Source: Streptomyces sp. NRRL S-244 (GTDB lineage: Bacteria; Actinomycetota; Actinomycetes; Streptomycetales; Streptomycetaceae). Taken from it: DNA of 64,000 bases. The first letter of the stretch is position 1. Every line of letters starts with the position of its first letter. Of this stretch, positions 46,276-55,309 are shown piece after piece. Below the pieces are notes generated by a model, which worked only from the letters and a program-made list of their open reading frames with translations, made no database searches and was not told the DNA's origin. The position numbers and the translations under genes were made by a program. The stretch is taken from contig NZ_JOCX01000007.1 in the NCBI RefSeq assembly GCF_000717915.1, forward strand, positions 1-64,000, in the 5' to 3' direction.

Positions 46276-46797
46276 TGATCCCCCCACGGAAGAGTCGGAT
46301 TCGCCAATACCCGCTCAATGTACGATCGTCATGACACGTGCGATTTCGGAGTGCCCCGCCGCCGCGGCACCGTCACGGCCGCACACTCCGCAACTGCCCG
46401 GAAAGAACCGGTCAGGAACCGACCACAACCCGTCCGCACACGACTACATCAGGCCACCCGTGAAGTAATTAACCCTCAGGGCGCGGCGCACTGTCAATGT
46501 AGAAAGTGCGGAGATACTGCATTCTCCCTGCTATTACACAAGGAATATCCCCAAAGAATATGCGGGCGGCATGGTCCCAGCTATTCGGAGGGAAGTCCTC
46601 CGGATCTGCCGCCCGCCATGGGCGTCTTCCGGCCACTCATCGGACCGTTGGAACGGCCGCACGCCAACTCGGGTACCGGTGACACCTGTTGACGGTGGGA
46701 CGGAGGTGCCGGTCGCCGATGGCCGAAGAGCGCCGTGGGGGTGCAGTGCACTCCCTACACTTCGGGAGGACGCGGCCGTCCGGGAGGGGCGGGGAAC
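46276..46797. promoter_or_regulatory. Long divergent intergenic region upstream of the terpene synthase
   Basis: These 522 bases contain no frame with convincing codon usage. The central part (about 46460-46565) is unusually AT-rich for this genome, with GTAATTAACCCTCAGGG and TGCTATTACACAAGGAATAT. Such a stretch often carries promoters and regulator sites, here for the terpene operon on the left. A TACACT near 46755-46760 may serve the small gene on the right. I cannot define exact boxes. Confidence 0.4.
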
Positions 46798-47262
46798 ATG
46801 ATCGAGCACCATGCGGCAGACTCGGGGGACGGCGAGGAGGCCGATGTCCTGGGTCCCTACCTCGAAGTCCTGCGGGGGCGCCTGAGCGGCGAACGGTTCG
46901 AGGTGCTCATCCGGGCCGTCCAGACCACCTGCGCGCTGCTCGCCGACGGCCGCGAGGCCGTCCTCGAAGTGCCGGGAGACACCGATCTCTCCCCTGACCT
47001 GCAGCGCGAGTACCTGTCCCTGATGGCCGTGATGATCACGGGGCACCTGGACCACCGCCTCGTCGAACTGGCCGCCCCCGACGGGGGCAAGGGCTGGGCG
47101 GTCGTGGACAACACCCGCCCCCGCCAGGAGCCCGCGCTCGCGGGGGCCTTGTCGCCGTGCGAGGCCGCGGAGCGGGCGTGGATCGCCAAGGAGCTCGACG
47201 GCATCGCCCGCGCCTCGGACGACCCGGGCAGCGGGAGCGGGTGCGGGAGCGTACGAGGCTGA
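46798..47262 (+). CDS. Hypothetical protein
   Basis: A 154-aa soluble, acidic protein with no signal peptide or membrane helix. It contains LGPYLEVLRGRLSGERFEVL and LLADGREAVLEVPGDTDLSP, a mixed alpha/beta pattern I do not recognise. The C-terminus (DDPGSGSGCGSVRG) is low-complexity. The ATG at 46798 follows GGGGCGGGGAAC. It faces the beta-propeller gene with a 135-bp gap that may hold a bidirectional terminator (GGCGGGCCGGCCGCC near 47297-47311, a five-pair stem). Confidence 0.5.
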   Translation: MIEHHAADSGDGEEADVLGPYLEVLRGRLSGERFEVLIRAVQTTCALLADGREAVLEVPGDTDLSPDLQREYLSLMAVMITGHLDHRLVELAAPDGGKGWAVVDNTRPRQEPALAGALSPCEAAERAWIAKELDGIARASDDPGSGSGCGSVRG

Positions 47263-47397
47263 CGCAGCGCTGACGCGGTACGGAAGCCCCCGGCTCGGCG
47301 GGCCGGCCGCCCTGCCGGTGTTGTACTCGGCCACGATGCCGAGGCTGGACGAACACTCAACCTGTTGGCTCTCCCGGCAGGCGCACCGCCGCCTCTC

Positions 47398-49152
47398 CTA
47401 CCGGCCGAAGGAGAGGACGGCGTGCGTCACCTCCGACGGCTTGGGGCTGTACACCCGGCCGTTGAGCAGGAAGAGCCGTCCGCCCGCCCAGGCCAGGCGC
47501 ACCGTGTTGGGGTAGAAGACGGATGCGGCGCCCTTGGTGCCTTCCGGGCTCGCCAGGACCACCTGCGGTTCGCCGCCGGTCGCCACCGGGAGCGCCGCGA
47601 CCGCGCCCGCCGCTTTGGCACCGGGCTGGACGTAGACGAGGAGCTTGCCGTCCTCGACGGCCAGCGGCAACATGGCGCGGTCCTTGGGCGCGGCCGCATG
47701 CCACTTCTCGGCTCCGCTGTTCAGATCGACCGCGACGACCTCGTCCGTCGTGTCGATGCCGAGGCTCGTGCCGGGCTTGCCCGCGGCGATGTAGAGCGTG
47801 TCGGCATCGACGACGGCGCCTGCGCAGCCGTGCAGATCACCGCTCCCGTCGCCCCATCCGTTGCACCGGCCGGGGACCCCGAACCTGGACTCGGTCTGCG
47901 AGCGGACCTTGCCCTCCGCCGTGAAGGCCGTGATGTTCCAGACCTTCCGGTCGGAGTGGTACGCGGCCACGACCAGGGGGTCCACCGAGTAGATCCGGCC
48001 GAGGTTCCAGCCCTTCTCGTACTGGTAGTTCCACTTGGGCGCGCCCGTCGCCGGGTCGGCCTCCTCGATCACGGTCACGGACTTGCCGGCCGCGTCGTTC
48101 GGGTCGGGGCAGTTCCGTACGTTGATCAATTTGGCACCGCCACCGCCACCGCCACCGCCACCGCCGACGGCCGCCGGATAGCAGGCGCCCGTCTTCGACG
48201 TACCGAAGAGCTTTCGGCCGTCGGTGACCGAGAAGCCGCTGACGACGGCCGACCGGGCGACCGCGACGGTGTCCCCGGCGATCGCCAGCCTGAACTCGAC
48301 CGAGGTGTCATAGGAGTTCTCCTGCGGCACCTCGACCTTCCAGCCCGCTTTGCCCGTGGTGAGGTCGATCTGCTGGAGGTGGGTGCAGCGGGCGCCCTCG
48401 CCGTCGCCCGACTTGACGCCGACGACCAGTTTCCCGTTCGCGGACGGGGCCGGCGCGACTCCGCACAGCGGACTCTCCAGCGCGACCTTCCACTTCTCCC
48501 GGCCATCGGTCACCGCATGCGCGGTGACCTCCTTGAACATCGCCCGGACCACCACGTCGCCCACCCGCCACGGGCCGTACTGCGAGGTCCCCGAACCGGG
48601 TACTTCGGTCCTGTTCTCGCTCAGCCAGACCGGGGCCTCGCCCGGCTTGATCCCGGCGTTGAGGTCGGACACGTCCGGGCCGCCGCCCGGGCCTTTTCCG
48701 TCGCCCTTGTCGACCGAGGGGGAACCGGACGGCGTGGCCGATTCCGTACCCCCGGCCCCGGTCCCGGCCGGCGCCTTGTCGCGACCCTTCCCCACCAGGG
48801 CGTACGCCCCGCCGCCGATCACCAGCAGGCCGGCGAGCAGCGCCGCGATCAGCAGGGTGGGCCGGCCCCGGAACGGGCCCTTGCCCGCCCCGCCCGTCGT
48901 CGGCGGCAACGGGGCGCCGAATCCGGGCTGTTGCCCGGGGTGGCCGTGAATACCGGGCGGGGGAGGCGGCAGGGGCGCGGGCAGCGGCTGCGCGTACGGG
49001 TTCCCCGGCACGGGGCCGGAACCGGGCGCCGGAGCCTGGTAGTCGGAGCCGTAGCCGGGCTGCACGGCAGGCGGCGGGGTGGGGCCTGCCGGCTGCCCCG
49101 CGGGCCGCGGCTGATCAGGGTCGGGCAGTTCATCGAGGTCGTGACCGGTCAT
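47398..49152 (-). CDS. Membrane-anchored PQQ-like beta-propeller protein
   Basis: A 584-aa protein. The first 95 residues are Pro/Gly-rich and cytoplasmic; residues 99-120 are one transmembrane helix (TLLIAALLAGLLVIGGGAYAL); the rest is extracellular. After a Thr/Ser/Gly linker it has blades like TDGREKWKVALESPLCGV, TTGKAGWKVEVPQ, ATGAPKWNYQYEKGWN and DLNSGAEKWHAAAPKD, the alternating W pattern of PQQ-like propellers. No PQQ-enzyme active site is visible, so a binding or scaffold role is likelier than catalysis. A run of ten Gly (coded by a CACCGC hexamer repeat, 48135-48165) interrupts one blade. No strong ribosome-binding site precedes the ATG at 49152. Confidence 0.8.
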   Translation of the reverse strand: MTGHDLDELPDPDQPRPAGQPAGPTPPPAVQPGYGSDYQAPAPGSGPVPGNPYAQPLPAPLPPPPPGIHGHPGQQPGFGAPLPPTTGGAGKGPFRGRPTLLIAALLAGLLVIGGGAYALVGKGRDKAPAGTGAGGTESATPSGSPSVDKGDGKGPGGGPDVSDLNAGIKPGEAPVWLSENRTEVPGSGTSQYGPWRVGDVVVRAMFKEVTAHAVTDGREKWKVALESPLCGVAPAPSANGKLVVGVKSGDGEGARCTHLQQIDLTTGKAGWKVEVPQENSYDTSVEFRLAIAGDTVAVARSAVVSGFSVTDGRKLFGTSKTGACYPAAVGGGGGGGGGGAKLINVRNCPDPNDAAGKSVTVIEEADPATGAPKWNYQYEKGWNLGRIYSVDPLVVAAYHSDRKVWNITAFTAEGKVRSQTESRFGVPGRCNGWGDGSGDLHGCAGAVVDADTLYIAAGKPGTSLGIDTTDEVVAVDLNSGAEKWHAAAPKDRAMLPLAVEDGKLLVYVQPGAKAAGAVAALPVATGGEPQVVLASPEGTKGAASVFYPNTVRLAWAGGRLFLLNGRVYSPKPSEVTHAVLSFGR

Positions 49153-49215
49153 GGTGCAAGTGTTGCCGGTGAGCCAACCCGGCTGGAACACGTTTCTGGA
49201 CGAAAGGCTGTCCGG

Positions 49216-50025
49216 TCAGCCGTCCAGCCGTGCGTGCAGGAACGCGGTGACCTCCGCGCGGGCCCTCAAGGCCGGGTGGTCCTCCGGGGTTTCGCGGACC
49301 TCCAGGGTGAGCACCGCATGGGCCTGCCGGCCGAAGCCGTCGCCGTTGCCCGGGGCCGAGCTGAGCCGGATGACCTTGAAGGCTTCGCCGAGCCGGGAGC
49401 TCAGGGTGTCGAACCGCTCCTCGGGGGCCATCCAGTCCTCGCTGAACCGGAGCCCCATGACGCAGAGGCCGTTGTTCCGTGTGCGCTCGACGACGCGCTG
49501 CAACTCTCCCTCGGAGACACCGGCGTCCGCGCGCCGGGCGGCGGTCAGCGCGATCGGGGCCGACGGCTGGCTCATCACGGGGGCCAGGACGACATCGTCC
49601 ACGGCCGCGGCCAGGGCGAAACCGCCCGTGAAGCAGAGGCCGATGACGCCGACCCCGGCGGCGGGCGTACGGGCGGCGAGGTCGCGGGCGAGGGCCCTGA
49701 GGTAGTCGGCGACGGGCCGGCGGGCGTTCGTGGCGAAGGCCCGGAACTCCGCGGACACGCAGATGCGGGCGAAGACCGCCGCCGTCCGCGCGACGGACAC
49801 CGGTTTGCCGGGCGTGCCGAACAGCGAGGGCATCACGACGGTGAACCCCTCGTCCACCAGGTGTTCGGCGAGGCCGAGCACCTCGGGCGTGATGCCGGGC
49901 AGCTCCGGCAGGAGCACCACGCCCGGCCCTTCGCCCTTCTCGAAGCAGTCGTACGTGAGCCCCTCGGCGGAGAACGGGGCCCGGCGCCAGCCGGCGAGGG
50001 TGGAAGTCGGTGCGGTGCCTGTCAT
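49216..50025 (-). CDS. Dienelactone-hydrolase family protein
   Basis: A 269-aa alpha/beta-hydrolase of the dienelactone hydrolase group. The nucleophile elbow is GVIGLCFTGGFALAAA with Cys131, as in true dienelactone hydrolases, and GVVLLPELPGITPEVLGLAE supplies the oxyanion region. The expected catalytic Asp and His are not obvious to me; the C-terminal His in ETPEDHPALRARAEVTAFLH is a candidate. The ATG at 50025 follows GCAGGGGCA. It is separated by 63 nt from the propeller gene. The substrate is unknown; homologues act on cyclic esters from aromatic breakdown or on unrelated esters. Confidence 0.82.
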   Translation of the reverse strand: MTGTAPTSTLAGWRRAPFSAEGLTYDCFEKGEGPGVVLLPELPGITPEVLGLAEHLVDEGFTVVMPSLFGTPGKPVSVARTAAVFARICVSAEFRAFATNARRPVADYLRALARDLAARTPAAGVGVIGLCFTGGFALAAAVDDVVLAPVMSQPSAPIALTAARRADAGVSEGELQRVVERTRNNGLCVMGLRFSEDWMAPEERFDTLSSRLGEAFKVIRLSSAPGNGDGFGRQAHAVLTLEVRETPEDHPALRARAEVTAFLHARLDG

Positions 50026-50360
50026 TGCCCCTGCTCTCGGTCGGGTCCCGGCGTCGGCAGCCGACTGTACGCCGCGTCCATGCCAAACGAATGGCCGGAC
50101 CGGGGTGCGTCAACAGCGTGGGGGCCCGGTCATCCTCCCGGAGCCGCCCGACTCCGTCGGGTGAACCGGGCGCCCGCCGGATCCGCCGAGGCCCGTGGGC
50201 ACTGGCCCGGGACGGGGTCCGGGGCCGGCTCCGCACGGGGGCGAGGGGTGCGAACGGAGCTCGGGACGCGCGGAAAGGATCACTTTCGATGCCACGATTC
50301 CCCCGCACACAGCGGGCAGGCAAGGCTGCGAAGCCGTTCACAGGGATGAGAGGTACGTAA
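50026..50360. other. Divergent intergenic region upstream of the lipid-type cluster
   Basis: This gap of 335 bases lies between the dienelactone-hydrolase-like gene (minus) and the GHSLGG hydrolase gene (plus) and must carry both promoters. It is GC-rich throughout. I find no frame with supporting evidence and no clear operator; a ribosome-binding site GAGAGG (50349-50354) lies at its right edge. Confidence 0.4.
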
Positions 50361-51845
50361 GTGGCGCCTCAGGTGGTCGACGAAACGGCTCAGCGTCTCC
50401 CCGCGCGGAGGGCCCCGGGGACCGCCGCCCCGGGCGCGGCCCCGGCCGCACCCGCATCCGTACGCGTACCCGCCCCCACCGCACCCGAAGCGGAGCCCGA
50501 GCGGATCGACGCCGAACTCCTCATCGCCGCCTCGGTCCTGCTCGCCGACGCGGCGCTCACCGCCAAGCGGTCCGGCGCGGAGCTGACCGGCGCGATGTTC
50601 AGCTGGCGCTTCGGGCTGGAGGCGGTGCGGCGCCCCGGCTGGGCCCTCGGTACGGCCTTCTCCTGCGCCCGGGCGCTGACCGGGTCCGCCGGGCTCGGGT
50701 TCGGGGCGAACGGCGGCCTCATCGGTGAACTCCTTCGAATCGCCGGCAACATGACGTACCGTCGGCCCGCCAAGGTGGCCATGGCGGTGGACGCCTTCGC
50801 CCTGCGGATCAAGGCGGCCGCGATCGACCACCCCAACCTCGACGCCCCGGCCGCCCGCCGCCTCACCGACGCGATGGTGGCCGGGAACCGGCTGGAGGCC
50901 GCGCGGGCGATGCGCGCGCTGATCGAGCTGCTCGGCGTGACCCGCGCCCTGACCACGGTGAGCCCCGTGATCATGGAGCTGCTGGCCCTGCTCGGCATGC
51001 TCGACGAGAACCCGGTCAACGACGACTTCTCGTGGGTGACGCTCGCCGGCGGCGTGCCGACCACCGACCCGATCCTCGGACTGCCCAGCTCGGTCCTCAA
51101 GTTCCTCAACCCCGGGCCGGGCCGCGCCGAGCGCACCGAACCCGACCCGATCCTCGCCAAGGTGCTCGCCACCTCACGCAACGACATCGTCAGCTACGTC
51201 AACGACATCGGGGCCCTCGGCAACCACGGCCTGGTACTGCTGCGCCGCGTCGAGTGCACCGACGGCGCCGTGCGGTACGTACTCCTGCTGCCCGGCACCA
51301 GCTTCGGGCTGCTCAGCAACAGCACCCCGCAGGACCTGGTCGGCGCGCTCGACGGACTGCTGCGCACCGACACGACCTACACGCGCGCGGCGAAGAAGCT
51401 GCTCCGGCGGGCCGGGGTGCCCACCGGCTCGGAGCTCATGATCGTCGGGCACAGCCTGGGCGGGATGACCGCGATGAACCTCGCCTCCGACGTGGAGGTC
51501 TCCGCCACCTACCGGGTCACCCACGTGATCGCGATCGGCTCCCCGATCGACAGCAAGCGGCCCGCCGACCACACCACCCGGGTGATCAGCCTCGTGAACA
51601 AGCACGACGTGATCCCGGGACTGGACGGACGCGGACCGGCCTCGCCCCACGACATCCCCGAGAGCTGGGTCGAACTGGCCTGGCTGGACGAGTCGTACGA
51701 CTACCCGCTGTCGCACGCCCCGCAGGCGTACTCCGACGCGCTGCGCGGGGAGTTCACGCCCTACCGGGACCAGGTCAACAAGCTGATCACCGAGTACGAC
51801 GGCGAAGTCGTCGGCAACCAGCCCTACATGCTGCGCGACAAGTGA
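50361..51845 (+). CDS. Lipase-like alpha/beta-hydrolase with GHSLGG motif
   Basis: A 494-aa protein. The catalytic nucleophile is Ser365 in IVGHSLGGMTAMNLASDVE; downstream VIAIGSPIDSKRP and NKHDVIPGLDG include a possible catalytic Asp, and LSHAPQAYSDAL may give the His. This is the lipase class 3/PGAP1-like arrangement. The first half is a helical domain of unknown type with some hydrophobic segments (ELLIAASVLLADAALTA), and there is no signal peptide, so it is probably cytoplasmic or membrane-associated. The GTG at 50361 has GAGAGG upstream. The divergent P450 gene follows after 19 nt. Within this cluster it could release or remodel an acyl product (inference). Confidence 0.75.
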   Translation: MAPQVVDETAQRLPARRAPGTAAPGAAPAAPASVRVPAPTAPEAEPERIDAELLIAASVLLADAALTAKRSGAELTGAMFSWRFGLEAVRRPGWALGTAFSCARALTGSAGLGFGANGGLIGELLRIAGNMTYRRPAKVAMAVDAFALRIKAAAIDHPNLDAPAARRLTDAMVAGNRLEAARAMRALIELLGVTRALTTVSPVIMELLALLGMLDENPVNDDFSWVTLAGGVPTTDPILGLPSSVLKFLNPGPGRAERTEPDPILAKVLATSRNDIVSYVNDIGALGNHGLVLLRRVECTDGAVRYVLLLPGTSFGLLSNSTPQDLVGALDGLLRTDTTYTRAAKKLLRRAGVPTGSELMIVGHSLGGMTAMNLASDVEVSATYRVTHVIAIGSPIDSKRPADHTTRVISLVNKHDVIPGLDGRGPASPHDIPESWVELAWLDESYDYPLSHAPQAYSDALRGEFTPYRDQVNKLITEYDGEVVGNQPYMLRDK

Positions 51846-51864
51846 CCACAAGGGAGACCGACCG

Positions 51865-53361
51865 ATGACCACTGCCGACAGCCCGGCCACCGCGGCGCGA
51901 CGTCCCGCCACGGCCTGGCCCCTGGAGAACGCCGTGTTCAGCGCGGCGATGGTCGCCCAGCGGCTGCCCTGGGTGGACGCCCCGGCCCGCGCCCTCGGGC
52001 TGGACATGCTGACCCGGGACGGGGTGACGCGCGGGCTGCTGGCATTCCTGCGGCGCACCCGCTCCGGCCGCCCGGTACAACTGAGCACCCCCTTCGGGCC
52101 GTTCCTCCTGCCACTGGCCACCGCCGACGCCGCCGGCCTGCTCGCGGCGGCGGACGAGGCGGAGGCCCTCGCGCCCGCGGTCGGCCTCACGGCCGGCGGG
52201 CAGCGGTACGGCCTGTCGCCGCACGTGCCGCTGCCCCGCGACGCGGCCGTCCCGGCCGCCGAGCTCGGCGCCCTGCTGGCCGAGGACGTGGACCGGGTGA
52301 TCGCGGCCCGGCGCGGGGACGGCACGCTGGATTGGCAGGACTGGCAGCGCGGCATGCAGCGACTGGGCCGGCGCGTGGTGGCGGGCGCCGCGGCAGTCGA
52401 GGACACGCTGCTCAGCGAGGTGCTCACGGCGGCGACGGCCGCCGCCGACAGCAGGTCGTACGCGGGCCGGGCCGAGGCCCTGTGGCGCCGGCTGGCACCA
52501 CACCTGGCCGACCCGGACCCCGCCTCCCTGGCGGGCAGGCTCCTGGCCCAGGGTCCCGGGCGCAAGGAAAGCGATCCGGACGCCGCCGGACCGGCCGTCG
52601 CGCACGCGCTCGCGCTGGTGTCCCAGGCCGCCGCCGAGACCGTACTCCAGGCGCTGGCCCTGCTCGCCGTGGGCGCCGCCGCGTCCCCGGAAGCGGCCGT
52701 GGCCGAAGCGCTGCGCCGCTGGCCGCCCGTTGCCGCGGCCGTGTACCCCGTACGCGCGGACTTCGTCTGGCAGGACCTGGCGGTCGAGGCCGGGACCGAG
52801 ATCCTGCGGGTGCCCGGCTGGCTGCGCGGCCTGGACGGCGAGGACCGCCCGGACCCGGCGCCGACGGGCACGTCGGGCGGGGCGGGGAGCTCGGGGATGC
52901 CGCCGCTGTGCGGGGCCCCGACCGGGTGCGCGGCGACCCGGTTCGCGGCCCTCGTCGCCGAGCACATCGTGCGCGCCGTCACCGAGGCGGTCCGCCCGCT
53001 GCTGATCGCCCCGCGGTTCACCGCGGACCGGCTGCCGGACACGCTCGATCCGCGGACGCTGGTGGTGGCGCTGGAGGACCTCACCGCCCCGCAGGGCGAC
53101 GGGCGGGTGACGGTGGCCGTGCCGACGGCGGTGCCCGTCTCGGCGTTCGGCTACGCCCCGGCCGCGTACGGGGCCCTGGCGCACGCCAGCGCCGACCGGC
53201 TGGAGCGGCACGCGGAGAGCCTCGCCGCCTGCGCCGGGAACAGCGGCTGGAACACCGACGAGGAGGGCGAGCGGTTCCGCATGGTCCTGCTGGACCACGC
53301 CGAGCGGTGCGCCACGGCCGCCGACGGCGTACGGCAGGCAGCGAAGCGGCTGACGGACTGA
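51865..53361 (+). CDS. Highly divergent cytochrome P450-like protein
   Basis: A 498-aa protein with recognisable but eroded P450 features. A helix with AAAETVLQALALLAVG stands at the I-helix position; E281 and R284 in EALRRWPPVAAAVYPVRADF form the ExxR motif; and beta strands VEAGTEILRVPGWLRGLD follow as usual. The heme loop is not the usual FxxGxHxCxG. It reads PPLCGAPTGCAATRFAALVA, where C349 or C355 could ligate heme before the L-helix. It resembles the fatty-acid-oxidising P450 branch only loosely. The ATG at 51865 has AGGGAG nine bases upstream. Its stop lies inside an 8-bp tandem repeat, and the FabH-like gene starts 29 nt downstream. Confidence 0.65.
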   Translation: MTTADSPATAARRPATAWPLENAVFSAAMVAQRLPWVDAPARALGLDMLTRDGVTRGLLAFLRRTRSGRPVQLSTPFGPFLLPLATADAAGLLAAADEAEALAPAVGLTAGGQRYGLSPHVPLPRDAAVPAAELGALLAEDVDRVIAARRGDGTLDWQDWQRGMQRLGRRVVAGAAAVEDTLLSEVLTAATAAADSRSYAGRAEALWRRLAPHLADPDPASLAGRLLAQGPGRKESDPDAAGPAVAHALALVSQAAAETVLQALALLAVGAAASPEAAVAEALRRWPPVAAAVYPVRADFVWQDLAVEAGTEILRVPGWLRGLDGEDRPDPAPTGTSGGAGSSGMPPLCGAPTGCAATRFAALVAEHIVRAVTEAVRPLLIAPRFTADRLPDTLDPRTLVVALEDLTAPQGDGRVTVAVPTAVPVSAFGYAPAAYGALAHASADRLERHAESLAACAGNSGWNTDEEGERFRMVLLDHAERCATAADGVRQAAKRLTD

Positions 53362-53377
53362 CGGACTGACGGACTGA
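53351..53377. repeat. Tandem 8-bp repeat over a stop codon
   Basis: TGACGGAC is repeated three times (53351-53374), followed by TGA. Because the unit length is not a multiple of three, each copy places TGA in a different frame. The real stop of the P450-like gene is the second TGA (53359-53361). Slippage here would change the distance to the FabH ribosome-binding site and trim or extend the preceding protein by a few residues. Confidence 0.8.
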
Positions 53378-53390
53378 GGCGGACGGATCC

Positions 53391-54452
53391 ATGCACACAT
53401 CGGCACCCGAGCCCGAGCCCGCGCCCATGGCGGCAGGCGGCCGCGCCGCGGTCCTGACCGGGCTCGGCGCGTACGTGCCCCCGCGCGTCCTCACCAACGC
53501 CGAGCTGTGCGGGCAGCGGCCCATCGGCGACGAGTGGATCCGTGCCCGCATCGGCGTGGCGAGCCGGCGCGTCGCGGACGGTGAGGCCACCGTCGACCTG
53601 GCGGTACGGGCCGGCCGGCACGCGCTGACGGCGGCCGGGGTGTCCGCGGTCGACGCGGTCGTCCTGACCACCATCTCCCCGGACCGGCTCATGCCGGCCG
53701 GGGCCCCGGAGGTCGCGGCGCGCCTCGGGCTGGGCACGGTACCGGCGTTCGACCTGGCCTCGGGCTGCAGCGGGTTCCTCTACGGCCTGGGCGTGGCCTC
53801 CTCGATGATCACCGCCGGCGCCTTCGGCCGCGTCCTGCTGGTCGCCTCCGACGTGTTCAGCGCGTTCCTCGATCCCCAGGACTGGCTGATGTCGGCCATC
53901 TTCGGCGACGGGGCGGGCGCGGTGGTGCTGCGCGCGGGCGAGGCCGGTGCCCCCGGGGCGTTCGGGCCGTTCGACCTGGGCAGCGACGGCGCGCAGGCCG
54001 ATCTGCTGGAGATCCCCGGCGGCGGAGCGCGGGCCAGGAAGCAACAACTGGCGGATCCGGACGCGGAGTTCTCACCGTACTTCCGGATGGACGGGCCCGT
54101 CGTACGCAAGCAGGCCGTCGTCGGGATGTGCGACTCCGTGACGCGGGCCGTGGACCGGGCCGGGTGGCGTCCGGCGGACCTGGACGTACTGGTCGCCCAC
54201 CAGGCCAACCAGCGGATCCTGGACGCACTCACCGCCGAACTGGGCCTGGCGCCCGGGCAGGTGCTGTCGCACATCGAGACGTACGGGAACGCCGGGGCGG
54301 CCTCGGTGCCCGTACTGCTGGCCCAGGCGGCCGCCGCCGGGACGCTGTCGCCGGGCCTGCGGGTGGCGCTCACCGCGTACGGAGCGGGGCTGGCCTGGGG
54401 GTCGACCACCCTGGTCTGGCCCGAGGTGCGGGCGGTGGCCGAGGGCGGCTGA
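53391..54452 (+). CDS. FabH-like 3-oxoacyl-ACP synthase III
   Basis: A 353-aa thiolase-fold condensing enzyme with a complete KAS III triad: Cys126 in DLASGCSGFLYGL, His270 in VLVAHQANQRILDAL, and Asn300 in IETYGNAGAASVPVL. GDGAGAVVLRAGE and AYGAGLAWGSTTLVW are further FabH signatures. It should start chain growth from an acyl-CoA and malonyl-ACP, with the ACP encoded 1 kb downstream as a natural partner. The ATG at 53391 follows GGCGGACGGATCC; a later ATG at 53427 lacks a site. This gene is convergent with the acyltransferase. Such a stand-alone FabH beside a P450-like gene is not the primary fatty-acid locus. Confidence 0.92.
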   Translation: MHTSAPEPEPAPMAAGGRAAVLTGLGAYVPPRVLTNAELCGQRPIGDEWIRARIGVASRRVADGEATVDLAVRAGRHALTAAGVSAVDAVVLTTISPDRLMPAGAPEVAARLGLGTVPAFDLASGCSGFLYGLGVASSMITAGAFGRVLLVASDVFSAFLDPQDWLMSAIFGDGAGAVVLRAGEAGAPGAFGPFDLGSDGAQADLLEIPGGGARARKQQLADPDAEFSPYFRMDGPVVRKQAVVGMCDSVTRAVDRAGWRPADLDVLVAHQANQRILDALTAELGLAPGQVLSHIETYGNAGAASVPVLLAQAAAAGTLSPGLRVALTAYGAGLAWGSTTLVWPEVRAVAEGG

Positions 54453-54526
54453 GCCGGCCCCGGGCCGAGCCGGCCCCCGGAGCGAGCCGTCCCCGGAGCG
54501 AGCCGGCTCCCCCGACCTGCGGAGCA

Positions 54527-55309
54527 CTACCAGAACGGCGTGTCCCGCCTGCGCCGTTCCCGGTCCACCAGGGCCTGTACGGCGGCCTGCGACTCGGCGC
54601 ACAACAGCCGGGCCGCGGCGGCCCGGGCGGCGTAGGACTCGGGCCGAGGAGGCGCGGGGATCGCCTCGCCGATGGTGACGAGCCACTTCGCGGGCAGGGG
54701 GAAGAGCGTGGTGATCGGGAAGTAGGGGAGGCCGAAGAGGCGTGCCAGGGCCGGGATCTCCCCGACCCGGGGGCACGCCTCCTCGGCACCGATGACGGAC
54801 ACCGGGACCACGGGGGCTCCCGCCCGAACGGCCGTGACCGCGAATCCGGGACTGAACGGCCGGAGTTGATAGCGCTTGCGGAAGGGCTTTGCGAGACCGG
54901 AAAGCCCTTCGGGAAACACCCCGACGAGTTCCCCGGCGGTCAGGTGTTCCATTCCCAGTGTCGGATCGAGCGGAATGGCGCCTTTCTTCCGGGCGTACGG
55001 GCCGAGGATCGGGAAGCGGAAGACCAGCGGAGCCGCGGGAACGTGCAGGGGCCGCGTGAGGGTGCGGGCGAAAACCTTCTGGAGGACGAACGCGTCGAGT
55101 CCCCAGGCACCCGAGTGGTTGGCCACGAGGACGGCGGGCCCTTCGGTCGGGATGTTCTCCACCCCGGCCACTTCGAGCCGGAAGTAGTCGTCGACGAGCC
55201 AGTCCAGGAACCGGTCCCAGGCGTCCTCCCCGGCATTGCCGAGCAGCCGCCGCACGTTCCTGAGCTCGGCCCCGGCCACCTCGATCACATCGGTCATGCT
55301 TTCCGACAC
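54527..55309 (-). CDS. Lysophospholipid-type acyltransferase (PlsC/LPLAT superfamily)
   Basis: A 260-aa acyltransferase. Block I is VANHSGAWGLDAF (N64, H65, D72); the spacing H-x6-D is longer than the classic H-x4-D, as in the MGAT/TMEM68-like branch. Block III is VGVFPEGLSGLAK (132-135 FPEG), and VPVSVIGAEEACP follows. A classic PlsC membrane anchor is not obvious. It should transfer an acyl chain from CoA or ACP to a hydroxyl acceptor. The GTG at 55309 with GGGGA upstream is preferred over ATG 55297. The gene is divergent from the ACP across a 150-bp AT-rich promoter region. Confidence 0.88.
   Translation of the reverse strand: MSESMTDVIEVAGAELRNVRRLLGNAGEDAWDRFLDWLVDDYFRLEVAGVENIPTEGPAVLVANHSGAWGLDAFVLQKVFARTLTRPLHVPAAPLVFRFPILGPYARKKGAIPLDPTLGMEHLTAGELVGVFPEGLSGLAKPFRKRYQLRPFSPGFAVTAVRAGAPVVPVSVIGAEEACPRVGEIPALARLFGLPYFPITTLFPLPAKWLVTIGEAIPAPPRPESYAARAAAARLLCAESQAAVQALVDRERRRRDTPFW

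Noticed and set aside
46318..46692. A 124-codon plus-strand frame in the AT-richer region upstream of the terpene synthase
   Set aside because: Codon third positions are not GC-biased and no ribosome-binding site or motif is visible; the region looks regulatory.
54453..54526. Repeated GAGCCGGCCCC units between the convergent FabH and acyltransferase genes
   Set aside because: The units are short, imperfect and GC-rich, as in many convergent gaps; they may help termination but I cannot show a defined terminator.
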